Assembly (NCBI GenBank): GCA_963730115.1
Contig: CAVSQM010000006.1
Coordinates: 124,001-188,000, forward strand
Length of the DNA: 64,000 bases
Source: DASQFQ01 sp963730115
Lineage (GTDB): Bacteria; Actinomycetota; Thermoleophilia; Solirubrobacterales; Solirubrobacteraceae
Direction: 5' to 3'
In this document: positions 51,125-60,330 of the stretch, one piece after another
Numbering within the stretch: position 1 is the stretch's first letter
Layout of the letters: each line of letters starts with the position of its first letter
Program-made: the position numbers and the translations under genes
Notes under the pieces: generated by a model
Told to the model about the DNA's origin: nothing
What the model saw: the letters and a program-made list of their open reading frames with translations, nothing else
Databases searched by the model: none

Positions 51125-52588
51125 ATGTCACGGACTCGGACCATGAACCGCCCCCGCCCCGCCCAGGGCCTCGCCGCGACCGGCCGCTCCCGCCGCCTCG
51201 CGCTCGCCGTCGGCCTCACGCTCGCGGCCGTCGCCGCCACGCCCGCCGCCTCGCACGCCGCCACGCTGGGCCCCGCCACCGTCGAGGGCGTCGACTCGAT
51301 CGCCTACACGGCCGGCAACGGCGAGGCCAACCAGCTCCAGGTCCGCCCCGGCCCGAGCGGCTTCATCGCCTTCGTCGACGCGGGCGCCACGATCGACGCC
51401 CCCGACCCCGTCTGCGTCGAGATCTCCGCCCACGAGGCGCACTGCACCGCGGCGCTCGTCCCCGCTCTCGCCCTCCAGCTCGGCGACGGCAACGACCGCG
51501 CCAGCGTCGACGTCGACATCGACGGCCTCCTCAGCGGCGGCACCGGCGACGACACGCTGACCGGCGGCAGCGGCGATGAGCGGCTGAACGGCGGCAGCGG
51601 CAACGACGTGCTCGACGGCCGCCTCGGCGCCGACGTGCTGTCCGGCCAGGACGGCAGCGACACCGTCCGCTACGCCGGACGCACCGCGCCGGTCGTCGTC
51701 AACCTCGCCACCGTCGCGCTCGGCGAGGAGGGCCAGATCGGCGAGGGTGACACGGTCACCCCCGACAACGAGTCCGTCATCGGCGGCAGCGGCGCCGACG
51801 AGCTGTCCGGCAACGCCGCCGCCAACATCCTCGACGGCGGCGCCGGCAGCGACACGGTCGAGGGCGGCAACGGCAACGACAGCGTGCTCGGCGGCGCCGG
51901 CCACGACGCCGTCGACGGCGGCCTCGGCAACGACGTGGTCGACGGGGGCGCGGGCAACGACCGCGTCACCGGCGGCACGGGCGCCGACGACCTTCGCGGC
52001 GGCGCCGGCGCCGACACCCTGCGCGCCCGCGACGGCGCCCCGGACAGCCTCGACTGCGGCGCCGACGGCGACGCGGCCGACGCCGACGCCGTCGACACCG
52101 TCAGCGGCTGTGAGAGCGGCGCGCCCGCCCCGGTGCTCGCGCCCGTGACGCCCGCGTCGCCCGCGGCCACCCCGTTCAGCTTCATCTACGGCGTCTTCAA
52201 GCTCCCGAGCGCGCCCGTCGTGCTCGAGAAGGGCCGCGTCACCCTGAGCGTCAGTTGCCCCGCGGCCACCCCGCTCGGCCGCTGCTCCGGCGTCCTCTCG
52301 CTCGAGCGCTTCGGCAAGCAGAGCAAGAAGGCCAAGGCGTCGCGCCGCACCCGCCGCTTCCGCGCCGGCGAGCAGTCCTACGCCGTCCGCGCCGGCAAGA
52401 AGACGAAGGTCCGCGTCCGCCTCTCGAGCGTCACCCGCCGCGAGGTCAACCGCAGCGGCACGGCCCGCCTGAAGGTGCTCCTGCGCCGTACGAAGCGCGC
52501 CAAGCGCTCCACCCGCATCGGCACCCTGAAGGTGCAGGCGTCGCGCCGCACCAAGCGCCAGCGCCGGCCCGCGAGAATCGCGTCCTGA
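51125..52588 (+). CDS. Secreted RTX-type calcium-binding repeat protein
   Basis: 487 residues. Signal peptide (LALAVGLTLAAVAATPAASHA, cleaved near ASHA). About residues 130-300 are glycine/aspartate nonapeptides of the GGxGxDxLx type (GGTGDDTLT, GGSGNDVLDG, GGNGNDSVLG, GGAGHDAVDG) that form a calcium-stabilised beta roll. The C-terminal third has a Cys pair (SCPAATPLGRC) and a very basic Arg/Lys tail that may bind wall polymers. ATG at 51125 or 51143. Followed seven bases later by a GGDEF/HD-GYP gene. Confidence 0.88.
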   Translation: MSRTRTMNRPRPAQGLAATGRSRRLALAVGLTLAAVAATPAASHAATLGPATVEGVDSIAYTAGNGEANQLQVRPGPSGFIAFVDAGATIDAPDPVCVEISAHEAHCTAALVPALALQLGDGNDRASVDVDIDGLLSGGTGDDTLTGGSGDERLNGGSGNDVLDGRLGADVLSGQDGSDTVRYAGRTAPVVVNLATVALGEEGQIGEGDTVTPDNESVIGGSGADELSGNAAANILDGGAGSDTVEGGNGNDSVLGGAGHDAVDGGLGNDVVDGGAGNDRVTGGTGADDLRGGAGADTLRARDGAPDSLDCGADGDAADADAVDTVSGCESGAPAPVLAPVTPASPAATPFSFIYGVFKLPSAPVVLEKGRVTLSVSCPAATPLGRCSGVLSLERFGKQSKKAKASRRTRRFRAGEQSYAVRAGKKTKVRVRLSSVTRREVNRSGTARLKVLLRRTKRAKRSTRIGTLKVQASRRTKRQRRPARIAS

Positions 52589-52595
52589 AGCGGCG

Positions 52596-54600
52596 ATGCG
52601 TCGGGGCACGCCACTTCCACCAACGGTCCGAGCGCTCCGCCTGATCGGCGGCGTCGCGCTCGCCGCCCTCGTCGCCCAGAGCCTGGGCTTCGGCGGCCAG
52701 CGGCTCGAGGCGTTCTTCAGCGCCTGGGTCTACAACGCCATCACCGTCGTCGGCGCCCTGCTGTGTCTGTCCCGCGCCGCGCTGATCCGCCGCGAGCGCG
52801 TCGCCTGGGCATGCCTCGGCCTCGGCCTCGCGGCGTGGTCGGCCGGTGAGATCCACTGGACGCTGAACCCGGACTCGGAGTACTCCACCGCGCCGGGCCT
52901 GACCGACTGGCTCGAGCTCAGCTTCTATCCCGCCAGCTACGTGGCGATCGTGCTGCTGGTGCGCTCGCGCCTCCGCGGCGCCAGCGCGCGGCTGTGGCTC
53001 GACGGCTTCGTCGCCGCGCTCGCCGCGGCCTGCGTCGCCGCCGTGTTCCTGTTCGAGCCGCTGATCGGCTCGTCCGCCGAGCCCGGCACGCTGATGCTGA
53101 CCGACGTCGCCTACCCGGTCGGCGACCTGCTCCTGCTCGCCGTCGTCACCGGCGTCTTCGGCCTCACCGGCTGGCGCCCGGGCCGCTCCTGGGCGTTCAT
53201 CGGCGCCGGCTTCGTCGCCGTCGCGATCGCCGACGGCCTGTTCCTCTACCAGGCCACGCTCGGCTCCTACGTCGACGGCGCGCTGCTCGACGCGCTGTGG
53301 CCGGCCTCGACCTTCCTGCTCGGCTGGGCCGCGTGGGTCAGCGGCGGCGAGCGTTCCGCGCCCGCCACCACCGGCCTGCGCGCGATGATCGTGCCCGCGG
53401 TCTCCACCCTCACCGGGCTCGCCGTGCTCGTCTGCGGCAACCTCGTCCAGGACCTCAACGCGCTCGCGGTCGGGCTCGCCACCGCCACGCTGCTGGGCGC
53501 GATCCTGCGCATGGTCCTGACCTTCGGCGACAACGCCCGCATGGCCGCCGAGTCGACGCGCGAGGCGCTGACCGACGCGCTCACCGGCCTCGGCAACCGC
53601 CGCCGCCTGATGCGCGACCTCGAGGACGGCCTCGCCGCCCAGCACGAGCGGACGATCGCGCTGTTCGACCTCGACGGCTTCAAGAACTACAACGACGTCT
53701 TCGGCCACCCGGCGGGCGACGCGCTGCTCGTCCGGCTCGCCGAGGAGCTCGAGTCGGTGGTGGGCCGCGCGCGGCGCCGCCTACCGGCTCGGCGGCGACG
53801 AGTTCTGCGTGCTGCTCGACGGCGTCGACGAGCACGCCGAGGCGCTGCTCGCCGACTGCGTCGTCGCGCTCACCGACCGCGGCCACGGCTTCGACGTCGG
53901 CTGCTCCCACGGCGCCGCCAAGCTGCCCGAGGAGGCCGACGACCGCGCCGCCGCCCTGACGCTCGCCGACCGCCGCCTCTACAGCGAGAAGTTCGAGCGC
54001 AAGCGCGACGCGATCTCCGAGCAGACCTGCGACGCGCTGCTGCAGGTGCTGCACGAGCGCGAGCCCGACCTGCGCGACCACGTCGGCGACGTCGCCGAGC
54101 TGGCGGAGCGCGTCGCCGTCCGCCTCGGCCTCAAGTCGGACGAGCTCGACGACGTCCGCCGCGCCGCCGAGCTGCACGACGTCGGCAAGTCCGCGGTGCC
54201 GGACGCGATCCTCGCCAAGCCCGGGCCGCTCGACGAGCGCGAGTGGGAGTTCGTGCGCCAGCACACCCTCGTCGGCGAGCGCATCCTGCGCGCCGCGCCG
54301 GCCCTCGCCACCGTCGCCAAGCTCGTCCGCTCGAGCCACGAGCGCTTCGACGGCACCGGCTACCCGGACGGCCTCGCCGGCCAGTCGATCCCGCTCGGCG
54401 CACGCATCGTCTCCGCCTGCGACGCCTGGGACGCGATGATCACCACGCGGCCGTACCGCAAGGCGATGGCGATGGCGGACGCGCTCGACGAGCTGCGGCA
54501 CTGCAGCGGCAGCCAGTTCGACCCCGACGTCGTGGCGGCGCTGTGTGCCGAGGTCGACGAGGCGCTGCTCAGCCCGTCAATGACTGCTGGTAGAGCGTAA
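52596..54600 (+). pseudogene. Frameshifted membrane GGDEF/HD-GYP c-di-GMP protein
   Basis: Paralogue of the protein at 35.3-37.4 kb, sharing the nine-helix N-terminus (AFFSAWVYNAITVVGALL, TGLGNRRRLMRDL). The frame breaks around 53762-53775, just before the GGDEF motif. A single-base change restores AAYRLGGDEFCVLLDG and the rest. The HD-GYP half keeps the metal dyad (AAELHDVGKSAVPDAIL) and FDGTGYP, so a repaired protein would have both synthase and phosphodiesterase motifs. Whether the shift is real is undetermined. Ends at 54600, overlapping mraY by 32 bases. Confidence 0.7.
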
Positions 54601-55537
54601 AGCCGATCGCGCTGCAGACCGCGGCGACGATCCAGAAGCGCAGGATGATCTTCGTCTCCGACCAGGCGCGGAGCTCGAAGTGGTGGTGGATCGGCGCCAT
54701 CAGGAACACGCGCTTGCGGAACGCCTGGAACGACGCGACCTGGATCAGCACGGACAGCGCCTCGATGACGAAGATGCCGCCGAGGATGATCAGCAGCACC
54801 TCGGTCTTGGTCATCACCGCCAGCCCCGCGATCGCGCCGCCCAGCCCGAGTGAGCCCGTGTCGCCCATGAAGATCGAGGCGGGGAACGAGTTGAACCACA
54901 GGAAGCCGACGCAGCCGCCGACCAGGCAGGCCGCGACCAGCGCGAGGTCGAACTGCCGCGTCGTGAACGTGATCGCGATGTAGGCGAGCAGGACGATCGC
55001 GCAGCAGCCCGCCGCGAGCCCGTCGAGGCCGTCGGTCAGGTTGACCGCCGACGTCGTGCCCGCCAGCACGAGGTAGATGAAGATCGGGTACAGGTAGCCG
55101 ACGTCGACCTGGGCATCGATCACCCTCAGGTCGACGGTGTCGGGGAGCTCCGCCCAGCGCGTGGCGACCAGCCACAGCCCGACCGAGATCGCGACCGTGG
55201 CGACGAGCTTCGTGCGCGCCCGCAGCCCGAGCGAGCGCCGCTTGACGATCTTCGTGAAGTCGTCGGCGAAGCCGAGCAGCGCGCACGCCAGCGCGACCCC
55301 GAAGACCCCGATCGCGCGCGGGGTGAACTCGGTCAGCAGCAGGAACGGCACCGCGATCGCGGTGAAGATGATGATCCCGCCCATCGTCGGCGTGCCCGCC
55401 TTGGCGTGGTGCTCCTGCGGCCCTTCCTCGCGGATGTGCTGCCCGAACTCGCGCTCGCGCAGGAAGGCGATGAACTTCGGGGACAGGAAGATGCACATCA
55501 GCAGGGACGCCGTCCCCGCGATCAGGACCTCTCCCAT
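54569..55537 (-). CDS. mraY: Phospho-MurNAc-pentapeptide translocase
   Basis: 322 residues, about ten helices; makes lipid I. Motifs are GPQEHHAKAGTPTMGGI, LLGFADDFTKI, NLTDGLDGLAAG (catalytic Asp region), FMGDTGSLGLGG and MAPIHHHFEL. The ATG at 55537 shares a base with the murF stop. Confidence 0.97.
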   Translation of the reverse strand: MGEVLIAGTASLLMCIFLSPKFIAFLREREFGQHIREEGPQEHHAKAGTPTMGGIIIFTAIAVPFLLLTEFTPRAIGVFGVALACALLGFADDFTKIVKRRSLGLRARTKLVATVAISVGLWLVATRWAELPDTVDLRVIDAQVDVGYLYPIFIYLVLAGTTSAVNLTDGLDGLAAGCCAIVLLAYIAITFTTRQFDLALVAACLVGGCVGFLWFNSFPASIFMGDTGSLGLGGAIAGLAVMTKTEVLLIILGGIFVIEALSVLIQVASFQAFRKRVFLMAPIHHHFELRAWSETKIILRFWIVAAVCSAIGFTLYQQSLTG

Positions 55538-56922
55538 CAGCCGGCGGCCTGCAGCGCTTCGGTGACGACCTCGAGCCCGACGCCGCGCGAGGCCTTGACG
55601 AGCACGACGTCGCCCGCCGTCACCAGCTCGGGCAGCAGCGCGGCGGCCTCGCCGGCGTCGAGCACGGCGTGCGACTCGCCGTCGAACGCGTCGAGCATGG
55701 CGGCGGCGCGCGGGCCGACGGTGACGAGCAGCTCGACGCCCGCGGACGCCGCGTAGGCGCCGATCTCGCGGTGGTGGTCGCGCTCGCCGGGCCCGAGTTC
55801 GAGCATGTCGCCGAGCACCGCCACGCGGCGGCCCTCGGCGTGGTGCGAGGCGAGATCGTCCAGGGCGGCGCGCATGGAGAGCGGGTTGGCGTTGTAGCAG
55901 TCGTTGATGACGTGGACACCGATCCCGGTCGCCACCCGCTCGCCCCGCATCGACGAGAAGCGGACGTTGATCGAGCCGCTGGGCTGCACGCCGACGGCGC
56001 GCGCCGCGGCCAGGGCGGCCAGCGAGTTGAGCAGGTTGTGCTGCTGGTCGAACGGCAGCTCGAGCTCGACCCGCTCCCCTGAGGCGATCACGACGTGCTG
56101 GGTCGGCAGCACGTCGGGCACGACGCCGTACTTGAGCGAGGAGCCCTCGAAGTGCACGTCGCCGCCGGGGCCGAAGGTGACGATCTCGAGGTCGTCGCGC
56201 AGCCACGGCTCGAGCAGCGGCTCGTCGGACGGCACGACAGCGGTGGCGCCCTCGCGCAAGCCGGAGAGCAGCTCGCTCTTGGCCTCCGCCACGCCCTCGA
56301 GCGAGCCCATCTGCTCGAGGTGGACCGGCCCGATGTTGGTGATGACGCCGACGTCGGGCTCGCAGATCGCGGTCAGCTCGGCGATCTGGCCGAAGCCGCG
56401 CATGGCGAGCTCGAGGACGAGCACCTCGGTGCCCGACGGCGCGGCCAGCACCTCCAGCGGGAGCCCGATCTCGGTGTTGAAGTTCTCGCGCGAGGCCGCG
56501 ACCTTGCGGTGCGGCGCGATCATCGCGGTGATCAGGTCCTTGGTCGACGTCTTGCCGACCGAGCCGGTCACGGCGATCACGTGGGCGGCGAGGTCCTGCC
56601 GCCAGCCGCGGGCGAGCGCGCCCAGGGCCGGGACGGGCGTCTCGGTCACGATCACCGCGCCGCTGCCGTCGGCGGCGAGCGCCTCTTCCGCCCACCGCGG
56701 CGCGACCACGACGCCCCAGGCGCCGGTCTCGAGCGCGGCCACGGAGTAGGCGCCGCCGTCGACATGCTCCCCGGGCAGGCCGAAGAACAGGTCGCCGGAC
56801 TGGACGGCCCGCGAATCGATCACGGCCCTGGCCGGGCCATCGGCGTCGCGGCCGCCCGCCGGCTCGCGCAGGAGCTCCGCGCCGGCCGTGCCCGCGACGC
56901 GCTGGGCGCTCCAGTGCTTCAC
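55537..56922 (-). CDS. murF: UDP-MurNAc-tripeptide:D-Ala-D-Ala ligase
   Basis: 461 residues. Signature elements are GDLFFGLPGEHVDGG, P-loop VTGSVGKTSTKDLI, ENFNTEIGLPL, ITNIGPVHLEQMGS and NDCYNANPLSMRAAL. GTG start at 56922 overlaps the murE stop (GTGA). Confidence 0.96.
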   Translation of the reverse strand: MKHWSAQRVAGTAGAELLREPAGGRDADGPARAVIDSRAVQSGDLFFGLPGEHVDGGAYSVAALETGAWGVVVAPRWAEEALAADGSGAVIVTETPVPALGALARGWRQDLAAHVIAVTGSVGKTSTKDLITAMIAPHRKVAASRENFNTEIGLPLEVLAAPSGTEVLVLELAMRGFGQIAELTAICEPDVGVITNIGPVHLEQMGSLEGVAEAKSELLSGLREGATAVVPSDEPLLEPWLRDDLEIVTFGPGGDVHFEGSSLKYGVVPDVLPTQHVVIASGERVELELPFDQQHNLLNSLAALAAARAVGVQPSGSINVRFSSMRGERVATGIGVHVINDCYNANPLSMRAALDDLASHHAEGRRVAVLGDMLELGPGERDHHREIGAYAASAGVELLVTVGPRAAAMLDAFDGESHAVLDAGEAAALLPELVTAGDVVLVKASRGVGLEVVTEALQAAG

Positions 56923-58343
56923 GCGCGCGCCCGGGAGCTCTGCAGCGCCTCGCGCGCCACGGTGACGTCGTCGAACGGCTCCTTGCGGCCGCCCTCGAAC
57001 TCCTGGCCCTGCTCGTGGCCCTTGCCGGCGATCACCACGATGTCACCGGGCCGGGCGAGCTCGATCGCCCGCCCGATCGCGGCGCGGCGGTCGACCTCGC
57101 GCTCGACGTGGCCCTGCGCGCCCGCCGCCACCGCCTCGACGATCGCCTCCGGGTCCTCGGACCGCGGGTTGTCGGACGTGACGATCGCGAGGTCGGCGAG
57201 CCGTGCGCCGATCTCGCCCATGATCGGGCGCTTGCCCTGGTCGCGGTCGCCGCCGGCCCCGAACACCACGATCACGCGGCCGTCGGCGATCGCGCGCGCC
57301 GACACGAGGACGTTCTCGAGCGCCCCCGGCTTGTGCGCGTAGTCGACCACGACGGCGAACGGCTGGCCCTCGTCGACGGGCTCGAAGCGGCCCGGCACCG
57401 CGGGCGGGTTCGCCAGCGTGGCGAGGAGCGGCTCCGGCGAGGCGCCGAGCGCACGCGAGGCCGCCCACGCGCCGAGGGCGTTCAACACGTTGAAGCGGCC
57501 CGGCAGAGCCAGACGGACGTGCCACTCGCCCTCGCCGGTGCGGAGGGTGAACGACGAGCCCGCCGCGTCCGCCTGGAGGTCGAGCGCGCGGATGTCCGCG
57601 TCCTCCTCGATGCCGAACGTGAGCGTGCCGGGGAAGTCGGCGGCCAGCCGGCGCCCGTATTCGTCGTCGGCGCAGGCGATCCGCACCCCGACGTCGGTCT
57701 CGAACAGCCTCCGCTTGGCAAGGAAGTAGCTCTCCATGTCGGGGTGGAAGTCGAGGTGGTCCTGGCTGAGGTTCGTGAACACCGCGGCCGCGCAGTGGAT
57801 CCCCTCGGCACGCCGCAGCTCGAGCGCGTGCGAGGAGATCTCCATCGCGCACGCGACGTCGCCGGCGTCGAGCATCTCCCGGAACGTGCGCTGGAGGTCG
57901 ATCGCCTCGGGCGTCGTGCGCTGTACGGGCCGCGACTCGCCACCCACGATCGAGGTCACCGTCCCGAGCAGCCCGGTCGGCATCCCGGCCGCCTCGAGCA
58001 TCGCGCGGGTCAGCCAGGCCGTGGTCGTCTTGCCGCTCGTGCCGGTGATGCCGACCACGCGCAGCTCGGCGGTCGGCTCGCCGTGGAAGCGCGCGGCCGC
58101 CTGCGCCATCGCGGCCCGCATGTCCTCCACCTCCACCTCGGGCACGCCGAGCCCGAGCGGGCGGCAGACCACCAGCGCGGCGGCGCCGCGAGCCACCGCG
58201 TCGGGCGCGAAGTCGTGCCCGTCGCGGGTGAAGCCGGGGACGCAGAAGAACAGCGTGCCGGGCTGCACCGCTCTGTTGTCGTAGGCGAGGCCGGTGATCT
58301 CGACGTCGTCAGGACCGGCGCCGAGCAGATCGCGCAGCGTCAT
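56919..58343 (-). CDS. murE: UDP-MurNAc-tripeptide synthetase (meso-DAP type)
   Basis: 474 residues. P-loop ITGTSGKTTTAWL, EISSHALEL, NLSQDHLDFH and SDNPRSEDP. The DNPR motif predicts meso-diaminopimelate as the added residue. The ATG at 58343 lies nine bases after TAGACT (58353-58358); that box begins with the stop TAG of the GST-like gene. Confidence 0.97.
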   Translation of the reverse strand: MTLRDLLGAGPDDVEITGLAYDNRAVQPGTLFFCVPGFTRDGHDFAPDAVARGAAALVVCRPLGLGVPEVEVEDMRAAMAQAAARFHGEPTAELRVVGITGTSGKTTTAWLTRAMLEAAGMPTGLLGTVTSIVGGESRPVQRTTPEAIDLQRTFREMLDAGDVACAMEISSHALELRRAEGIHCAAAVFTNLSQDHLDFHPDMESYFLAKRRLFETDVGVRIACADDEYGRRLAADFPGTLTFGIEEDADIRALDLQADAAGSSFTLRTGEGEWHVRLALPGRFNVLNALGAWAASRALGASPEPLLATLANPPAVPGRFEPVDEGQPFAVVVDYAHKPGALENVLVSARAIADGRVIVVFGAGGDRDQGKRPIMGEIGARLADLAIVTSDNPRSEDPEAIVEAVAAGAQGHVEREVDRRAAIGRAIELARPGDIVVIAGKGHEQGQEFEGGRKEPFDDVTVAREALQSSRARA

Positions 58344-58352
58344 CGCTGCCGC

Positions 58353-58358
58353 AGTCTA
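58353..58358 (-). promoter_or_regulatory. -10 box TAGACT of murE, formed by the GST-gene stop codon
   Basis: Minus-strand TAGACT from 58358 to 58353. Its TAG is the stop of the GST-like gene; the murE ATG follows after nine bases. Confidence 0.5.
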
Positions 58359-59087
58359 TGGGCGCTCCTGGTCGTACAACCGGAGCGCGAACCGCCCCGC
58401 CGGGTGCTCGCGCATCGCCTCGACCTCGTCGGCGTACTGCGAGGGCAGCTCGTCGATCGGCGGCAGCGGGACGCCGTAGCGGTCCGGGACGAGCACGGCG
58501 GCGGCGAGCGCGGCGAAGGCGAGGTCGGCGGCGCTGAAGGCGTCGCCGCACAGATAGGGGCGGCCGTCGCTGAGGCGGGCGGCGACCTCGTCGAACTCGG
58601 CGCGGACGCGGTCGCGCGCCTCGCCGGCGTGGTCGTCGTCGGCATCGGTGCGGCGGGCGATCAGCTTCGCGACGACCGGCAGCATCACCGGCATCCCGGC
58701 GCGCTCCCAGCGTGGCACGCCGGGCGCGCCGTAGGCCTCCATCAGGTCGGGGCGGCCGAGCATGCGGTGGTACATCCAGGTGCGCGCGTCGGGGCCGAGG
58801 TGGTGGTCGAAGCGCGCCTCCAGCGCCGTCGCGAGCGGGTTGCGATAGAGGCCGAGGTGCCCGTGCGCGTCGGCGAAGCGCACGATCTGGGCCGACTCGC
58901 GCAGCGGGCCCTTGGGCGTCACCAGCACCGGCGCCGTCCAGCCGCGCCCGGCGCGCCAGGTGTGCGCCCAGTGGATCACCTGCAGGTGGCGCTCCTCGCG
59001 GTAGTCGATGCCGGCCAGCTCCAGCGCCCAGCGCGCCTTCTCGCAGAAGTGGCTGATGGGGATGGTGATGAGCCGGAGGTCGTCCAC
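58356..59087 (-). CDS. Glutathione S-transferase-like protein
   Basis: 243 residues. Thioredoxin-fold N-domain (LITIPISHFCEKARWALELAG), TPKGPLRESAQIVRFAD (glutathione-site Ser region) and an alpha-helical C-domain (YLCGDAFSAADLAFAALAAA). Actinobacteria often lack glutathione, so the thiol may be another one. Start GTG 59087. Possible role in detoxification; not known. Confidence 0.85.
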   Translation of the reverse strand: MDDLRLITIPISHFCEKARWALELAGIDYREERHLQVIHWAHTWRAGRGWTAPVLVTPKGPLRESAQIVRFADAHGHLGLYRNPLATALEARFDHHLGPDARTWMYHRMLGRPDLMEAYGAPGVPRWERAGMPVMLPVVAKLIARRTDADDDHAGEARDRVRAEFDEVAARLSDGRPYLCGDAFSAADLAFAALAAAVLVPDRYGVPLPPIDELPSQYADEVEAMREHPAGRFALRLYDQERP

Positions 59088-59136
59088 GGGAGGCTGAAAC
59101 GAGTCGTCGCGGGAAAGCTTTGCGGGGTCCAGGCCC

Positions 59137-59142
59137 CATACT
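59137..59142 (+). promoter_or_regulatory. -10 box CATACT of LLM/PPOX pair
   Basis: CATACT, seven bases before the ATG at 59150; close to TATACT and at the leaderless distance. Confidence 0.4.
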
Positions 59143-59149
59143 GAGGCTC

Positions 59150-59914
59150 ATGCCTTCCGTCCGCATCTCCGCCCAGCTCCAGCCCCAGCACTCCGACTGG
59201 CCCGCGATGCGGCGGGCCTGGGCCGAGGCCGAGGAAGCCGGCGCGGACTGCCTGTTCAACTGGGACCACTTCTATCCGCTGCGCGGCGAGCCCGAGGGCA
59301 AGCACTTCGAGGCGCTGACCGCGCTCGGCGCCATGGCCGAGGTGACGGAGCGGGTCGAGCTCGGGTCGCTCGTCATCTGCAACGCCTACCGCAACCCCGA
59401 GTACCTCGCCGACGCCCACCGCACGATCGACCACATCTCCGGCGGGCGGGCGATCCTCGGGATCGGCGCCGGCTGGTTCGAGAAGGACTTCGACGAGTAC
59501 GGCTACGAGTTCGGCACGGTCGGCACGCGCCTGGACGCGCTCGAGGAGGCGCTGCCGCGGATCGAGCAGCGGCTCGGCAAGCTCAACCCGCCGCCGCTGC
59601 GCGACATGCCGATCCTGATCGGCGGCGGCGGCGTCAAGCGCACGCTCAAGCTCGTCGCGCGCCACGGCGACATCTGGCACGCGTTCGGCGACCTCGACGT
59701 GTTCCGCGAGAAGAACGCGATCCTCGACGGCCACTGCGCCGACGAGGGCCGCGACCCCGCCGAGATCGAGCGCTCGTGGAACGGGGCGAACGGGCAGTGG
59801 GACGAGTTCCGCGACGCCGGCGTCGGCCACTTCATCGTCGGCATCACCGGCAGCGACCGCGGCTACGACCTCGGGCCGCTGCGGGAGCTCGTCCAGTGGC
59901 GGGACGCGCTGTGA
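59150..59914 (+). CDS. LLM-class F420-dependent oxidoreductase
   Basis: 254 residues; luciferase-like TIM barrel. FNWDHFYPLRG, ERVELGSLVICNAYRNPEYLAD, HISGGRAILGIGAGWFEKDF and ILIGGGGVKRTLKLVARH are family motifs of F420-dependent members. Substrate unknown. ATG at 59150 gives the normal start. Coupled by GTGA to the PPOX gene, also an F420-type family, which suggests a small redox pair. Confidence 0.9.
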   Translation: MPSVRISAQLQPQHSDWPAMRRAWAEAEEAGADCLFNWDHFYPLRGEPEGKHFEALTALGAMAEVTERVELGSLVICNAYRNPEYLADAHRTIDHISGGRAILGIGAGWFEKDFDEYGYEFGTVGTRLDALEEALPRIEQRLGKLNPPPLRDMPILIGGGGVKRTLKLVARHGDIWHAFGDLDVFREKNAILDGHCADEGRDPAEIERSWNGANGQWDEFRDAGVGHFIVGITGSDRGYDLGPLRELVQWRDAL

Positions 59915-60330
59915 TCGTCGACGAGAGCACCGCGTTCGGCGCCCGCGTGGCGGAGCACCTGCGGACCGAGATCGTCGTCTGGATGACGACGGTCACGCCC
60001 TCGGGCGCCCCGCTGCCGATGCCGGTGTGGTTCCTGTGGGAGGGCGGCGAGTCGGTCGTGATGTTCAGCCGCGAGAGCCCGCGCGTGCGCAACCTCGAGG
60101 CGAACCCGAACGTGTCGCTGAACTTCGACGGCGACGGCCGCGGCGGCGGGATCGTCGTGCTGTCCGGCCAGGCCACGGTCGACCGCGACGGCCCGCGCGC
60201 GAACGAGGTCGGCGCCTACATCGAGAAGTACGCCGACCACATCGAGCGCCTCGCCCACACGCCCGAGTCGTTCGGCGGGACCTACTCGGTGCCGATCCGG
60301 ATCGCGCTGACGAAGCTACGCGGTCACTAG
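59911..60330 (+). CDS. PPOX-family F420-type flavin/deazaflavin oxidoreductase
   Basis: 139 residues, split-barrel fold. Residues 1-60 include RVAEHLRTEIVVWMTTVTPS, PMPVWFLWEGGE and SRESPRVRNLEANPNVSL, typical of the pyridoxamine-phosphate-oxidase superfamily with F420 (Rv3369-like). GTG start at 59911 overlaps the LLM stop. Ends 15 bases into the convergent acyl-CoA dehydrogenase. Confidence 0.85.
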   Translation: MIVDESTAFGARVAEHLRTEIVVWMTTVTPSGAPLPMPVWFLWEGGESVVMFSRESPRVRNLEANPNVSLNFDGDGRGGGIVVLSGQATVDRDGPRANEVGAYIEKYADHIERLAHTPESFGGTYSVPIRIALTKLRGH

